Assembly (NCBI GenBank): GCA_947650365.1
Contig: CANTAL010000139.1
Coordinates: 248,001-312,000, forward strand
Length of the DNA: 64,000 nt
Source: Chamaelirium japonicum
Taxonomy: Eukaryota > Streptophyta > Magnoliopsida > Liliales > Melanthiaceae
Direction of reading: 5' to 3'
Part shown: in pieces, positions 55,051 through 64,000 of the stretch
How the letters are laid out: every line of letters begins with the position of its first letter
How positions within the stretch are numbered: position 1 is the first letter of the stretch
Position numbers and translations under genes: made by a program
The notes under the pieces: generated by a model
The model's database searches: none
What the model saw: only the letters and a program-made list of their open reading frames with translations
What the model was told of the DNA's origin: nothing

Positions 55051-57601
55051 ATGCCCACGACCACGCGGTTGAACACCGGAGGCTCCCGTAACCCAAAGAT
55101 GGCTCCGGCGACAAGGGGACGCCGGCGACCGAGGACCCGTGCGAGGTCTGCGCGTAGCAAACCCCCTGTTGAGACCCCCCAGCTCCACGTCCCACTCAAT
55201 GACCAGCTCCTGTTGGAGATGCTGGCTACCCAGCGGGCAATAATGGAGGAACTGACGTAGCTCCGTCAGGTCCCGGCGGCCAGCCGACGGTCTGGGCCGG
55301 CGAAGACGGCGTCTCCGGTGCGACCACCAGCATCAACATCACATCCGCCCACGACCGTTCCGGCACGTCAGGTTTCTCGTCCGGAACCCCCGGTCGAGAG
55401 AGCGGCCGTGCGCGGGGTGCCAGAAACCCCGCTTACGAGGCTGCAGAAGCTAGTAACCCAACGGTCTAGCAACCAGGCGACCTCGCGGGCGACCATCCCT
55501 CGCCACCGTAGCCGGAGCGCCGACTCTAACGAGTCGGAGGCGAGGTCTCTAGAGCGGGATCGTGACCCGCGTCATCGGCGACGTGGGAAAGAGCCCGCGG
55601 AGGCTATACCTTTCGAAGCTCGAGAGGCAACGGCCTCCTACAGACCAACCGCCACGATGAGGGAATCCACGGGTGAACAGTGAGGTGGCCGCCGAGCGGT
55701 AGCCCCCGAGGGTCACCGCGGGGCGGATCCGAGCCTCCCTCGAGGGAGCGTGCACGACCAGCCTAGGACCTACGCAGCAGCCTCTGGGAGTTTTCCCCGG
55801 GCACTGGCAGCGACCTAACGCGATGGTAGACCTGCTGGAGGACCTCGCCGCCCACGGGGGTAGCTCGCCCTTCACAAGCGAGGTGCACCAAGGAGGTTTC
55901 CCTCACCATTGGACCCCGCCTAAGTTTGTACTGTTCGATGGATCGCAAGATCCAGTCGACCACCTATTGGCTTACCGGAAGCTGTTATTCTTCCGGGACC
56001 AAGATCATGTTTTGTGCCCGGCTTTCCCTAGCAGCTTGACGGGCTCGGCGTTAAATTGGTTCCACAAATTGCCATCGGGCACCATTCCAGACTTCCCAAC
56101 TCTCTCCAGGTTGTTTCTGGAGCAGTACCGGTGCAACAGACAGCCCCCTAAGAGGATCGAGTCCCTCTTCACTTTGTCCATGGGAGCCCGCGAAACTCTT
56201 CGAGGCTTCGCGACGCGCTTCCAAAGCGCCTACCTCGCTCTGGAGGACGCTGTCGGCCAAGATCGCACGACGGTGAGCCCGTTCCGGAACGCCCTCCCCG
56301 AGGGAAGCAAGCTTCATGACGCCCTGGTAATCAAGGATCCTCGCACGATCGTCGAGCTATTCGCCCTTGTCCAGCAGCACATTAAGCTCGAAGATACGGT
56401 GTTAGACCGGAAGGGAAAGGCAGTCGAGCAGCGACCTCCTCCGGCTCTGCGACCTCTCGTCGTTAAGGCCGTGGAGAGGCGAGAGGTACCACAGGTGGCA
56501 CCTTTGCCCGGACCACCCGCAGCTCCTGCTGTACAGCCCGCGGAAGCCCCCCCGGTGGTCGCTGGAAGGCTGGCGACCTGGCGCCTGCCTCCGGGACCCG
56601 GGGAGCGGGACTTCACCGTGTTAACCCACTCGCCAGGGCAAATCTTTCACCAGATTCGGAACGAACCTTTCTTTCAGTATCCCCCCCTGCAGGTCGGGGA
56701 GCCCGGCTCAACCGACAATTCGCGGCGGTGCGCCTTTCATCGCAGCCCCGGGCATCACACCAACAGATGCCGGGCTCTCAAGAACCACCTCGAGGACTTG
56801 GTCACCCAGGGCCATTTGGATCAGTTTATTTCGCCTCCAAGGAGGTTCGAGGTGATACCGGCACGGGCTCCTCGAGAGAGAGATCGCCCGGGGCCCGCTG
56901 AGCCCGCCCTGCCTCCACCGCCCCCGGGAGGGCCGGCGGTCTGTCACACCATCAGTAGGCGCCTGAACGGCCCAAGATCTAGCAACGAGGTTCGGCGGCA
57001 AGTTAGAGAGATGGAGCGGGCTCAGAAGGTATTCTCCGTTTCTCTAACTCCTGTATTGCTCCAAACACCAAGGGTAGAAGCCCAAGACTTTATTTGGTTC
57101 TCGGAGGAGGACATGGCCGGGGTCGTTACCCCCCACAATGACCCCCTCGTCATACGCCTAATGATGGCAAACATCGAAGTAAGGCGGGTCCTGGTTGACC
57201 CAGGAAGTGCCGTAGACATCCTGTTCTTGTCGGCCTTCCAGCGAATGGGACTGAGACAAATTGATTTGTCTCCCTCAACGGGCTCGCTCACCGGTTTCAC
57301 TGGCGAGGTCGCTAAGGTGGTAGGGGAGATAACCCTCACCGTAACGGCGGGCCCGAAGGTACGTCAAGTCCGTTTCGCGGTGGTGGACGGGCAGTCCGCT
57401 TTCAATGCCATCCTAGGGCGACCTTGGTTGAGGCAGATGAAAGCGGTGTCCTCGCCTAATCACCAGGCCCTCAAGTTTCCCACCAGCGACGGGGTTGTGG
57501 TAATTCGAGGAGACCAGGTCGCTGCTACCAGGTGCGAGCAGGACGTCTTTCACCTCGCAGACGTTGAGGTCGCTGAGGCCAAGAGGCCCGCGCCCTCCTA
57601 G
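55051..57601 (+). pseudogene. gag-protease of right element 1, broken N-terminal part, long open C-terminal part
   Basis: The likely start is the ATG at 55051 (MPTTTRLN) or 55099 (MAPATRGRR). The first part is broken by TAG ending at 55260, TGA ending at 55683, and a one-base insertion near 55770. From 55823 the frame is open for 592 codons. It holds a retrotransposon gag domain (about residues 30-190, with LNWFHKLPSG and SRLFLEQYRCNR), a proline-rich linker, a zinc-knuckle-like CAFHRSPGHHTNRC near residue 302, and an aspartic protease with LVDPGSAVDILF near residue 456. The catalytic Asp is followed by Pro-Gly-Ser, a form of the D-x-G site. The Met at 55823 is not the natural start. The frame ends at TAG (57599-57601), and RT follows in the same frame. 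It would form the particle shell and process the polyprotein. Confidence 0.85.
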
Positions 57602-59266
57602 CAATTAACGCCCACCTCAAGCGGGCTCCCTCAAAGCCCGAGAGAGGTCGCCTCGCTTAGATCCCCCACTTCACCCCTGGGTGGGAGCGGTGTGGATTTT
57701 GAGCTCGAGGAGAAAGGCCGCCTACCGGGGTCCCAGAGAGGAAGTTTTCCCATAGCCGAGCTACTACAAGAAGTCAACATCGGGAGCGAAGACGGACCGA
57801 GGATGGTTAGTCTCGGGACCTCGCTAACCAAGGGCGAGGTCCTAGCCTTGACCGGCATACTCAGGGAATACCGTGACGTATTCGCCTGGAGCTTCGCGGA
57901 CATGCCAGGGATTGACCCGGAGGTCGCCTGTCATTGTCTGCACACCATGAAAGAGTTCTCGCCAATCAAGCAAAAAGCTCGGCACATACCGGCTGCGAAG
58001 TCCATCGCAGTGGCGACGGAGATAGACAAGCTAGAGCGAGCTGGCTTTATTCGCGAGGCGCACTTTCCCGAGTGGATCTCCAACATCGTGGCGGTGCCCA
58101 AGAAGAGCGGGGCAGTCAGAGTGTGCATTGACTTCTCCGACCTCAATAAAGCATGCCCGAAGGACGGTTTTCCTCTTCCGCGGATAGGCACGCTGGTCGA
58201 CGGAGCTGTCGGATTTCAGGCCCTGTCCTTCAAGGATGGATATTCTGGGTATAATCAGATACCTCTCCACGTCGACGATCAAGAGAAGACCGCCTTCTAT
58301 TCTGGGGCGGGCTATTAGAAGCTATTCTGCTATCGAGTGATGCCTTTTGGACTTAAGAACGCTGGAGCGACCTACCAAAGATTAGTCACTCAGATGTTCA
58401 AGGGTCAGATCGGCAGGAATGTCGAAGTTTATGTAGACGACCTCCTGGTGAAAAGTTGAGAGCGAGAGGGGCATGTCGCCGATCTCCGTGAAACCTTTGA
58501 AGTGTTGAGAAAGTATCAAATGAGGCTGAACCCAGCAAAGTGCGCATTCGGGGTGACTTCTGGGAAATTCCTAGGGTACCTGGTCACCCACAGGGGGATC
58601 GAGGCGGACCCTGGGCAAATCCGAGCACTTGTCGAGATGCCCGCACCAAGAACCCAGCAGGAAGTCCAGAGGTTGAGCGGGCGAATTGCCGCGCTCAATC
58701 GATTCATCTCCAAATCCTCAAACAATTGCCGACCTCTTTTTGAGCTACTACGAAAAGGAGCGAGCATTTGTTGGGATGAAAAGTGCGAGCGCGCCTTTCA
58801 AAAGATCAAGGATTATCTGGCGAGCCCGCCAATCCTAGCGGCACCAAAAGATGGCACCGAGCTTGGCGTGTATCTCGCGGTCACAGAGAATGCGGTAAGC
58901 AGGGTCCTTGTTGTGGAAGAAGCAAAGGTGGAGCGGCCTGTCTACTTTGTAAGCCACACAATGCTTCCCGCCGAGCTCCGGTATCGACCAATCGAGAAGG
59001 TCGCATTGGCCTTGGTCCTTACCGCGAGAAAGCTTCACCCCTACTTCTCGGCGCACACTGTCAAGGTCATCACGGAGCACCCTCTAAAGAGCGCTCTCTC
59101 CAGACCCTCGGTAGCCGGCAGGCTCTACCGATGGTCCGCCGAGCTCGCCGCCTATGGTTTGGAGTATGTCCCTCGAGTTGCTGTCAAAGGGTAGGCTCTC
59201 GCTGATTTCTTGGCGGACTTCCCCATAGAAAAATCGATCCAGTACCAGGAGGACGAGCCAAACTGA
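57602..59266 (+). pseudogene. Reverse transcriptase and first RNase H of right element 1, interrupted by stops
   Basis: In one frame with gag-protease. The RT motifs appear in order: IDFSDLNKACPKDGFPLP near 58120, FKDGYSGYNQIP near 58230, MPFGLKNAGATYQR near 58340, and the catalytic YVDD at 58430-58441. Then come FLGYLVTHRGIE and the thumb/connection. RNase H-like sequence follows (YFVSHTMLPAELRYRPIEK, ALVLTARKLHPYF), but in the form usual for the Tat lineage, where the first acidic position is not evident. Stops in frame: TAG 58316, TGA 58457, TAG 59192, TGA 59264. Several fit CGA-to-TGA or CAG-to-TAG. The protein would copy element RNA to DNA; this copy cannot make it. Confidence 0.88.
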
Positions 59267-59345
59267 GGCACACCCTGGGAAGGTGAGGTTCTTGGACAAC
59301 CAAGGTGAGCTTCCTCCAACTAAGCATTCAGAGATGGCGGGCTAG

Positions 59346-59777
59346 GAATTATTCGTCGATGGATCCTCCAACGCTCTGGGGGCCGGGATCGGGGTTGCAC
59401 TGATCGCTCAATCGGTAATTCTTGAGAAGTCAGTCCGGCTGGATTTCACGGCAACCAACAATGAGGCAGAGTATGAGGCACTGCTCGCCGGACTAGAGCT
59501 CGCTCAAGAAGTAGGTGCCAAACGGTTAAAGGTTTTCAGCGATTCCCAGCTGATCATTTGTCAAATCAATGGAGAGTACGCCTCCCGGGATACGCGAATG
59601 GCGGGCTACATGGATCTGGTAAAAGGAAAGGCCGCAGAATTCGAAAAGATCTCCTTCGAGCAAATCCATCGAGCTGATAATAGGCGAGCTAATGCATTGG
59701 CAAACACTGCCTCCCTGCTGAGAACATCAGAAGCTCGCCAGATTCTCATCGAGGTCCAGAATCAGTCTCGGCTCTGA
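59346..59777 (+). pseudogene. Second (additional) RNase H domain of right element 1
   Basis: This lies in a different frame from RT, shared with integrase, so a frameshift lies between 59266 and 59346. It encodes about 143 residues: LFVDGSSNALGAGIGVALI, TNNEAEYEALLAGLELA, VFSDSQLIICQINGEYA, IHRADNRRANALA. All four acidic residues of an RNase H active site are present: Asp at 59358, Glu at 59463, Asp at 59541 and Asp at 59676. This is the archaeal-type RNase H that plant Tat elements are known to have gained in addition to the ordinary one. It begins just after a TAG (59343) and ends at TGA (59775-59777), so it is cut off from both neighbours by stops. No ATG-led frame covers it, so a simple ORF search misses it. 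Confidence 0.85.
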
Positions 59778-61064
59778 CTTATAGAGCCCGCTGTTAACCA
59801 AGTCTCTGCCGACGTATTACCCGGTGGGTGGACCGCCCCCATTCTTCGTTTTCTCCAGAAGGGCGAGCTTCCAGAGGATAAAGAGAAAGCTCGGCGAGTG
59901 GAGAAATGCGCTGGGCGCTACCTCATTCGCTGGGATCGCCTTTTTCGAAGATTTTTTGGTGGGCCAAATCTTCGTTGCGTCGAGAGCCCGGAGACCGAAG
60001 AAGTTTTGAATTGCATTCACTCGGGCGAGCTGGGAAACCACGCTGGTGGGCGGTCTCTAGCTGCGAAAGTACGGAGGCAAGGATACTGGTGGCCCACTCT
60101 GGAGCAAGATGCCTTGAAGGTTGCACAAAGCTGCGTCCAATGTCAGAAGCACGCCACGACAAATCATATGCCCGCAGAAGAACTGCATCCTCTGGCGAGC
60201 CCCTGGCCGTTTCAACAATGGGGGTTAGATATTGTGGGACCTTTCCCCGTAACAGCCCGGCAGAAGAAATTCATCTTAGTAGCTACGGACTACTTCACCA
60301 AATGGGTGGAAGCGGTCCCGCTAGCTAAGATAGGTGAGAAACAAGTGAGAGACTTCCTTTGGAAGAATATTTTCTGTCGGTTCGGGCTGCCCCGAGTACT
60401 CATCACCGACAATGGTCGCCAGTTCGATAATCGCTTGATCAGAAGCTTTTGCGTTGAATATGGAGTTGACCTAAGGTTCTCGTCCCCAAGATACCCTCAA
60501 AGCAACGGGCAGGCCGAAGCTACGAATCGAGTAATCCTAGACAACCTCAAGAAAAGACTGGGAGGGAAAAAAGGACAGTGGGAGCAGGAGCTCGATGGAG
60601 TCTTGTGGGCCTATCGCACTACTCCACATCGCTCAACTAACGAATCCCCTTTCAGTCTCACTTTTGGTTGCGAAGCCGTGCTACCCGTAGAAGCCGAGCT
60701 GCCCACTGAAAGAAGGCTTGCGTTGGAGGAGGTCGATAATGACAAGCTGCTCGCCGACTCCCTCGATCAGCTCGAAGAAAGACGAGAGCACGCTAATCTA
60801 CACCTCGCCGGATATAGACAGGAAATGAAGCGCGCATATGACAAAAGAGTCCGCCATCGGGCATTCAAGGCTGGCGATCTGGTGATGAGAAAGGTGTTCG
60901 CAAACACGCAAGTGCCTAATGCAGGAAAGCTCGTGGTGAACTGGGAAGGCCCCTACATAGTACACGAAACAGGAAGCTCGGGGGCTTACCGGTTGATGAC
61001 TGCTGAAGACGACCTGTTAGAGCAACCTTGGAATGCTTTACACCTTCGCAAGTTTTATGCATAA
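59778..61064 (+). pseudogene. Integrase of right element 1
   Basis: The frame is open from the TGA at 59775 to TAA at 61062-61064; the first Met is at 59898, inside the domain, and is not a natural start. The N-terminal zinc-binding HHCC region is IHSGELGNH ... CVQCQ. The catalytic core has GLDIVGPF (Asp 60228), ITDNGRQFD (Asp 60408) and NGQAEATNR (Glu 60516). The spacing between the second Asp and the Glu is 35 residues, the normal D-D35-E. The C-terminal part has NWEGPYIVHE, the GPY/F module of gypsy integrases. No chromodomain is seen after it, as expected for Tat rather than chromovirus. The domain itself appears undamaged, but it is cut off from the rest of pol by the upstream stops. Confidence 0.88.
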
Positions 61065-61181
61065 GACTAAGGAATTTTGTAAATCATTTTCTGAAGTTAT
61101 GAATAAACGATGAAGGTTTCAACAAGGAATTTAACTCGAGAGCTCGGCGCAGCATAGAGCCCGCATGATCTATAAAGTGCA
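61065..61181 (+). other. Non-coding sequence after pol of right element 1
   Basis: Short AT-rich stretch with ATGAATAAACG at about 61099. The part from 61105 onward has its match in the left copy just after the deletion scar. No gene is visible. Confidence 0.6.
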
Positions 61182-61452
61182 GTCCGCCGCTGAGCGGACT
61201 TAAAGCAAGACCGGGATCCTCAGGGGCAGCCAGTGGGCGACCTTGAGCTTCTCGGGGTAGTCCGTCGTTGTGCGGACTTAAAGCAAGACCGGGATCCTCA
61301 GAGGCAGCCAGTGGGCGACCTTGAGCTTCCCGGGGCAGTCCGCCGTTGTGCGGACTTAAAGCAAGACCGGGATCCTCAGAGGCAGCCAGTGGGCGACCTT
61401 GAGCTTCCCGGGGCAGTCCACCGTTGTGCGAACTTAAAGCAAGACCGGGATC
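61182..61452 (+). repeat. 78-bp tandem hairpin repeat (right copy), cut by element 2
   Basis: Units start at 61182, 61260, 61338 and 61416; the fourth is cut after 37 bases by the LTR of element 2. Each unit starts GTCCGCCGTTGTGCGGAC or a close variant, a 6-7-bp stem with a 6-base loop, followed by TTAAAGCAAGACCGGGATCC. In unit 1 the loop and in unit 4 one stem base differ. Same array as 1930-2290 in the left copy. Confidence 0.9.
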
Positions 61453-61480
61453 TGTGGGTGCAAATTTTGGCATGTATCCA

Positions 61481-61773
61481 CCACGGGACCCACTGGCCCT
61501 GCCTGGTGGGCCCACGAGGACTACCACGGGACCCACCGGCCCTGCCTGGTGGGCCCACGAGGACTACCACGGGACCCACCGGCCCTGCCTGGTGGGCCCA
61601 CGAGGATTACCACGGGACCCACCGGCCCTGCCTGGTGGGCCCACGAGGACTACCACGGGACCCACCGGCCCTGCCTGGTGGGCCCACGAGGATTACCACG
61701 GGACCCACCGGCCCTGCCTGGTGGGCCCACGAGGACTACCACAGGACCCACCGGTCCTGCCTGGAGGATCCCC
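61481..61773 (+). repeat. 43-bp minisatellite in LTR of element 2
   Basis: Units start at 61481, 61524, 61567, 61610, 61653, 61696 and 61739; the last is partial and diverged. Each has CCACGGGACCCACCGG, then CCCTGCCTGGTGGGCCCACG and AGGACTA. CCCACC and GGTGGG in each unit form a 6-bp inverted repeat. Since it lacks stops, several frames stay open over it and read like Gly-Pro-rich protein; these are not genes. Confidence 0.9.
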
Positions 61774-61826
61774 AGATACGGCAGCAGAAACCGCCATTTA
61801 CCTCGGAATTCCCCAACAGAGAATCC

Positions 61827-61834
61827 TATAAATA
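61827..61834 (+). promoter_or_regulatory. TATA box of element 2 LTR
   Basis: TATAAATA, preceded by GAATCC, about 420 bp before the LTR end. It is the likely core promoter of element 2; transcription would start near 61860. Confidence 0.6.
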
Positions 61835-62259
61835 GCAGTGCCTTCGAATGTAAAAGGATCGAAAATCTAAAATCCTGAATTCTGATTTCCACTCTGAGAT
61901 CTGAATTTCAGAACCAGAGCTCTGGGATTTTCTAACTCCGATCTACCATCTCTCGTTGATCTTCTTTTCTCTTTCGAAGGGATCAGAAGATCTCCAGTGA
62001 CACTCGGCCTGTCGAGGTCACTTCAACAGAAGTGTTAGTGAATTCGGGTGCTCCCTATAGCACGGAGACGTAGGCTTCGGCTGAACTCCGAGATCACATC
62101 TCGTGTCACAATTTCTCTGATTGCATTCCTCTGTTTGCATATCAAAAGGCTTCGACTTCAATCAACAGATCGATCAACGATCTTCGACGTCAACTTCGAC
62201 TTTAACTGACTGGTGCTGTGAGAATCTTCGGGTCGGCACGAAGATTTTCCCCCACAGTT

Positions 62260-62277
62260 TGGCGCCGTCTGTGGGAT
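62260..62277 (+). promoter_or_regulatory. Primer-binding site of element 2
   Basis: TGGCGCCGTCTGTGGGAT, three bases after the LTR end, identical over 18 bases to the site in right element 1. The two unrelated-looking LTR families thus use the same primer tRNA. Confidence 0.85.
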
Positions 62278-62404
62278 TACGAGCGAAAAGCTGTGTTCTC
62301 TCTCTACTTCGACTACCAGATCAATAGCCAAACTTCCTCGCCCCCTCGGTTGATCAGACAACTGATCGGACATCGGCAATCTCGTTGTACCCTTCGCACT
62401 CTGA

Positions 62405-64000
62405 ATGGCGAGAACCAAACACCAGGGTCAACCAGAAGGAAGTAACACTCAACATCAACCTCGTCCTGAGACTCGTTCAATGAGTCAAAGGCTCAATTTT
62501 GGGCAGCCCCTTGCTGTCCCCGAGATGGGGGTTCATTCAGGAAGCGGGAGATCAGTCGATCGACCGATCGCCCCTCATTCTCATCAATCAATTGGGCAGA
62601 CTGTCCCTGCTCCTGCTGAAGATCCTCCATCGACTTACCAGATCTCTGCAATCGATTTCCAACTACTCCAATTGGCGAAGCAAAACGCCACCCTCACTGC
62701 TGAGAGGGATGCTCTGAAGAAGGCAGCTTCCGAAGCTGGAATTGCTATTCCGATCCCCTCCGCAAGTGAGAGGGTTGATCCTCCTCGACATTCAATTCAC
62801 TCCGAACAACGGAGGTCAATGGGCACTGATGCTCTCGAGAGGATTCGACGCGACCCAACTCCCTCTGCTGCTCCTTGGAAGCAGAGTGTCTGGGATCGTC
62901 TTGAAGACGAGTCCTCCCAATCCTCATCTGGTCGTAACTGCGACAAAAGAGCACCATCGAAGCTCAACATGCCAAGGAGGCACCAAATGAAAGGCGCTCC
63001 TTCAAAGAGCAGAGTCTCCCCTTCCATTCCACTCCAACGTGGACTTGGATCGGACCTTCGACACCGACTTCGACCGGCAAACACTTCAATGCCTGAGCAA
63101 GACCTTGCGATCTTGCCTCTTGACCCGCCTCTAGGTCGAGGACACGGTCGTAGGGAAGGTTACTCCTCTGCCGGGCCTCTACATCGAAGTCTCTTCGAGA
63201 CCACCTTTCCAAGAGGATGGAGAACTCCTATCCTCCCCAAATTCAACTGCATCAGAGGAGATCCAAGCCTCCACATACTTGCCTTCAAGCAAGCTCTAAC
63301 GCCACACGAAGAGGAAAACAACGTGCTCTGCCGCACCTTCGCGGGAAGTCTCGATGAGCCTTCGCTCGACTGGTATCACAATCTCCGAGCTGGGTCCATT
63401 TCCCAGTTCGGTGTTTTGGCTAACCTTTTTGTGCAGCACTATCAACTCAATCTAAAGCCAGAGAAGAAACTCGACTCTCTCTACCGACTGCGGATGGGTG
63501 CAGACGAGACTCTTCGCAGCTTCACGAGGAGGTTTCGCAACGAGCATGCTGCTCTCTCTGGAAGACATCTGGATGATGAAGCCATCATGTTGGCTTTCCA
63601 GAACGCTCTCCGCTTCGATCTACACATCTACAACGACTTCATCCGCAATCCCCCTCCTTCTCTGGGAGCAATGTTTGACCGAATTCAAAGAGAGATTGAG
63701 GTGGAAGACAATCAAGTCGCTCGGAAAGGGCGAGAAACTAAGAGAAGGCCTGCTGAAAGAGAAGCTCCTAAGTATGCTGCAAAGGCTCACAACGCTGAAG
63801 CAGCAGCCCCTCCGGCCAACAAAAGATCAAAGAATGATGGACGTCGATCTCCAACGAAGACCACTTTCACCGAGTGGAATATGCCGGTCGAACAGATACT
63901 CGACCGCATTCAACATGAAGAGTTCGTTCGGAGGCCTAATCCTCTTCAGCCGAATTCCAAATTCACAGCAGACAAGACAGTCTACTGCGACTTCCATCGA
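62405..64000 (+). CDS. gag of element 2 (intact frame, open at window end)
   Basis: The ATG at 62405 (MARTKHQGQPEGSN) follows a leader of about 130 bases after the primer site. I read 532 codons without a stop to base 64000. The start is basic and Gln-rich; a short coiled-coil-like segment (LLQLAKQNATLTAERDALKK) lies near residues 92-111; a Pro/Arg/Ser-rich linker follows. The retrotransposon gag domain spans about residues 278-400 (FNCIRGDPSLHILAFK, SLDWYHNLRAGSIS, FVQHYQLNLKPEKKLDSL, LRMGADETLRSFTRRF). The window ends in YCDFHR, at the place where element 1 has its zinc-knuckle-like CAFHRSPGHHTNRC. The protein should continue into protease and pol. It has no ATG-to-stop frame within the window, so a search for closed ORFs would miss it. 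Confidence 0.85.
   Translation, partial: MARTKHQGQPEGSNTQHQPRPETRSMSQRLNFGQPLAVPEMGVHSGSGRSVDRPIAPHSHQSIGQTVPAPAEDPPSTYQISAIDFQLLQLAKQNATLTAERDALKKAASEAGIAIPIPSASERVDPPRHSIHSEQRRSMGTDALERIRRDPTPSAAPWKQSVWDRLEDESSQSSSGRNCDKRAPSKLNMPRRHQMKGAPSKSRVSPSIPLQRGLGSDLRHRLRPANTSMPEQDLAILPLDPPLGRGHGRREGYSSAGPLHRSLFETTFPRGWRTPILPKFNCIRGDPSLHILAFKQALTPHEEENNVLCRTFAGSLDEPSLDWYHNLRAGSISQFGVLANLFVQHYQLNLKPEKKLDSLYRLRMGADETLRSFTRRFRNEHAALSGRHLDDEAIMLAFQNALRFDLHIYNDFIRNPPPSLGAMFDRIQREIEVEDNQVARKGRETKRRPAEREAPKYAAKAHNAEAAAPPANKRSKNDGRRSPTKTTFTEWNMPVEQILDRIQHEEFVRRPNPLQPNSKFTADKTVYCDFHR

Larger units (their letters stand above)
53916..61452 (+). mobile_element. Right copy of element 1: Ty3/gypsy (Tat-like) LTR retrotransposon, decayed, split by element 2
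   Basis: The order is 5' LTR, primer site, gag-protease, RT, RNase H, second RNase H, integrase, 78-bp repeats. This is the Ty3/gypsy order (integrase last). A second RNase H-like domain before integrase is a known mark of the plant Tat lineage. The frames are broken by several stops and at least two frameshifts, so no full polyprotein can be made. The element is interrupted at 61452 by insertion of element 2. Its remaining 3' part, including any antisense ORF and the 3' LTR, should continue beyond the window. Confidence 0.9.
61453..62256 (+). repeat. 5' LTR of element 2 (804 bp)
   Basis: It begins TGTGGGTGCAAATTTTGG and ends TTTTCCCCCACA, so it has TG...CA ends with the longer inverted TGTGGG / CCCACA. 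Near its start is a 43-bp GC-rich minisatellite, then a TATA box at 61827 and a U5 part to 62256. No sequence similarity to the LTR of element 1 was noticed beyond the ends. Confidence 0.88.
61453..64000 (+). mobile_element. Element 2: second Ty3/gypsy LTR retrotransposon, nested in element 1, 5' part only
   Basis: It has an LTR (61453-62256), primer site (62260) and gag frame to the window end. It sits inside the fourth 78-bp unit of element 1, after CCGGGATC. Its gag is related to that of element 1 in layout but clearly different in sequence. The gag frame has no stops, so this is probably a young insertion. Pol, 3' LTR and the second target duplication (expected GGATC) lie beyond the window. 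Confidence 0.88.

Noticed and set aside
55823..55825. ATG at 55823 as the true gag start
   Set aside because: Homologous gag sequence continues upstream in both copies; this Met is only the first one after a frameshift.
61233..61878. Collagen-like or Gly-Pro-rich proteins in several frames
   Set aside because: These are translations of the 78-bp and 43-bp tandem repeats, which lack stops; all frames stay open and the sequence is 3' non-coding and LTR.

Overview
This window looks like plant heterochromatin. It contains no host gene that I can recognise and nothing prokaryotic. The layout is a very large tandem satellite (about 48.6 kb, 5279-53915) between two copies of the same Ty3/gypsy LTR retrotransposon (here 'element 1'). 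The copies point away from each other, and the 5' LTR of each directly abuts the satellite. A different gypsy-type element ('element 2') is nested in the right copy and runs off the window. Evidence for a plant: Tat-lineage style gag-pol with a second RNase H between the first RNase H and integrase, a spliced antisense extra ORF downstream of pol, primer-binding sites starting TGGCGCCGTCTGTGGGAT, and C-to-T/G-to-A decay at CpG. Species and family cannot be told from the sequence alone.

Region by region. 1-5278: left copy of element 1, coding on the minus strand. Read from its 5' end it has a 1306-bp LTR, a mutated primer site, a gag with two nonsense codons, a deletion of about 4.5 kb that removed protease to integrase, 78-bp tandem hairpin repeats, and then a plus-strand (antisense) coiled-coil ORF with an 80-bp intron. 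Its 3' LTR would lie left of base 1. 5279-53915: satellite with a 23-bp monomer and a 28-bp variant. By hand reading it is divided into 52 blocks of alternating orientation (51 major switches). About 28 kb reads as GATCCATTCTAATTCATTC and about 20 kb as its reverse complement. No foreign insertion was seen inside. Many switch points are repeated copies of about ten junction types, so the array appears to have grown by copying segments that already held both orientations. 53916-61452: right copy of element 1, plus strand, with LTR, primer site, and decayed gag-protease, RT-RNase H, second RNase H and integrase, then the 78-bp repeats. 61453-64000: element 2, inserted in those repeats, with an 804-bp LTR, primer site and an unbroken gag frame of 532 codons open at the window end.

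How the parts relate. The two element 1 copies carry different damage, so they are not a recent duplication of one damaged copy. Element 2 is undamaged and nested, so it is younger. The most unusual features are the mosaic-orientation satellite with its recurrent palindromic junctions, and the fact that both element 1 copies begin at the same phase of the satellite monomer, in the same relative orientation. All coordinates of satellite blocks are hand estimates, good to roughly 10 bp.
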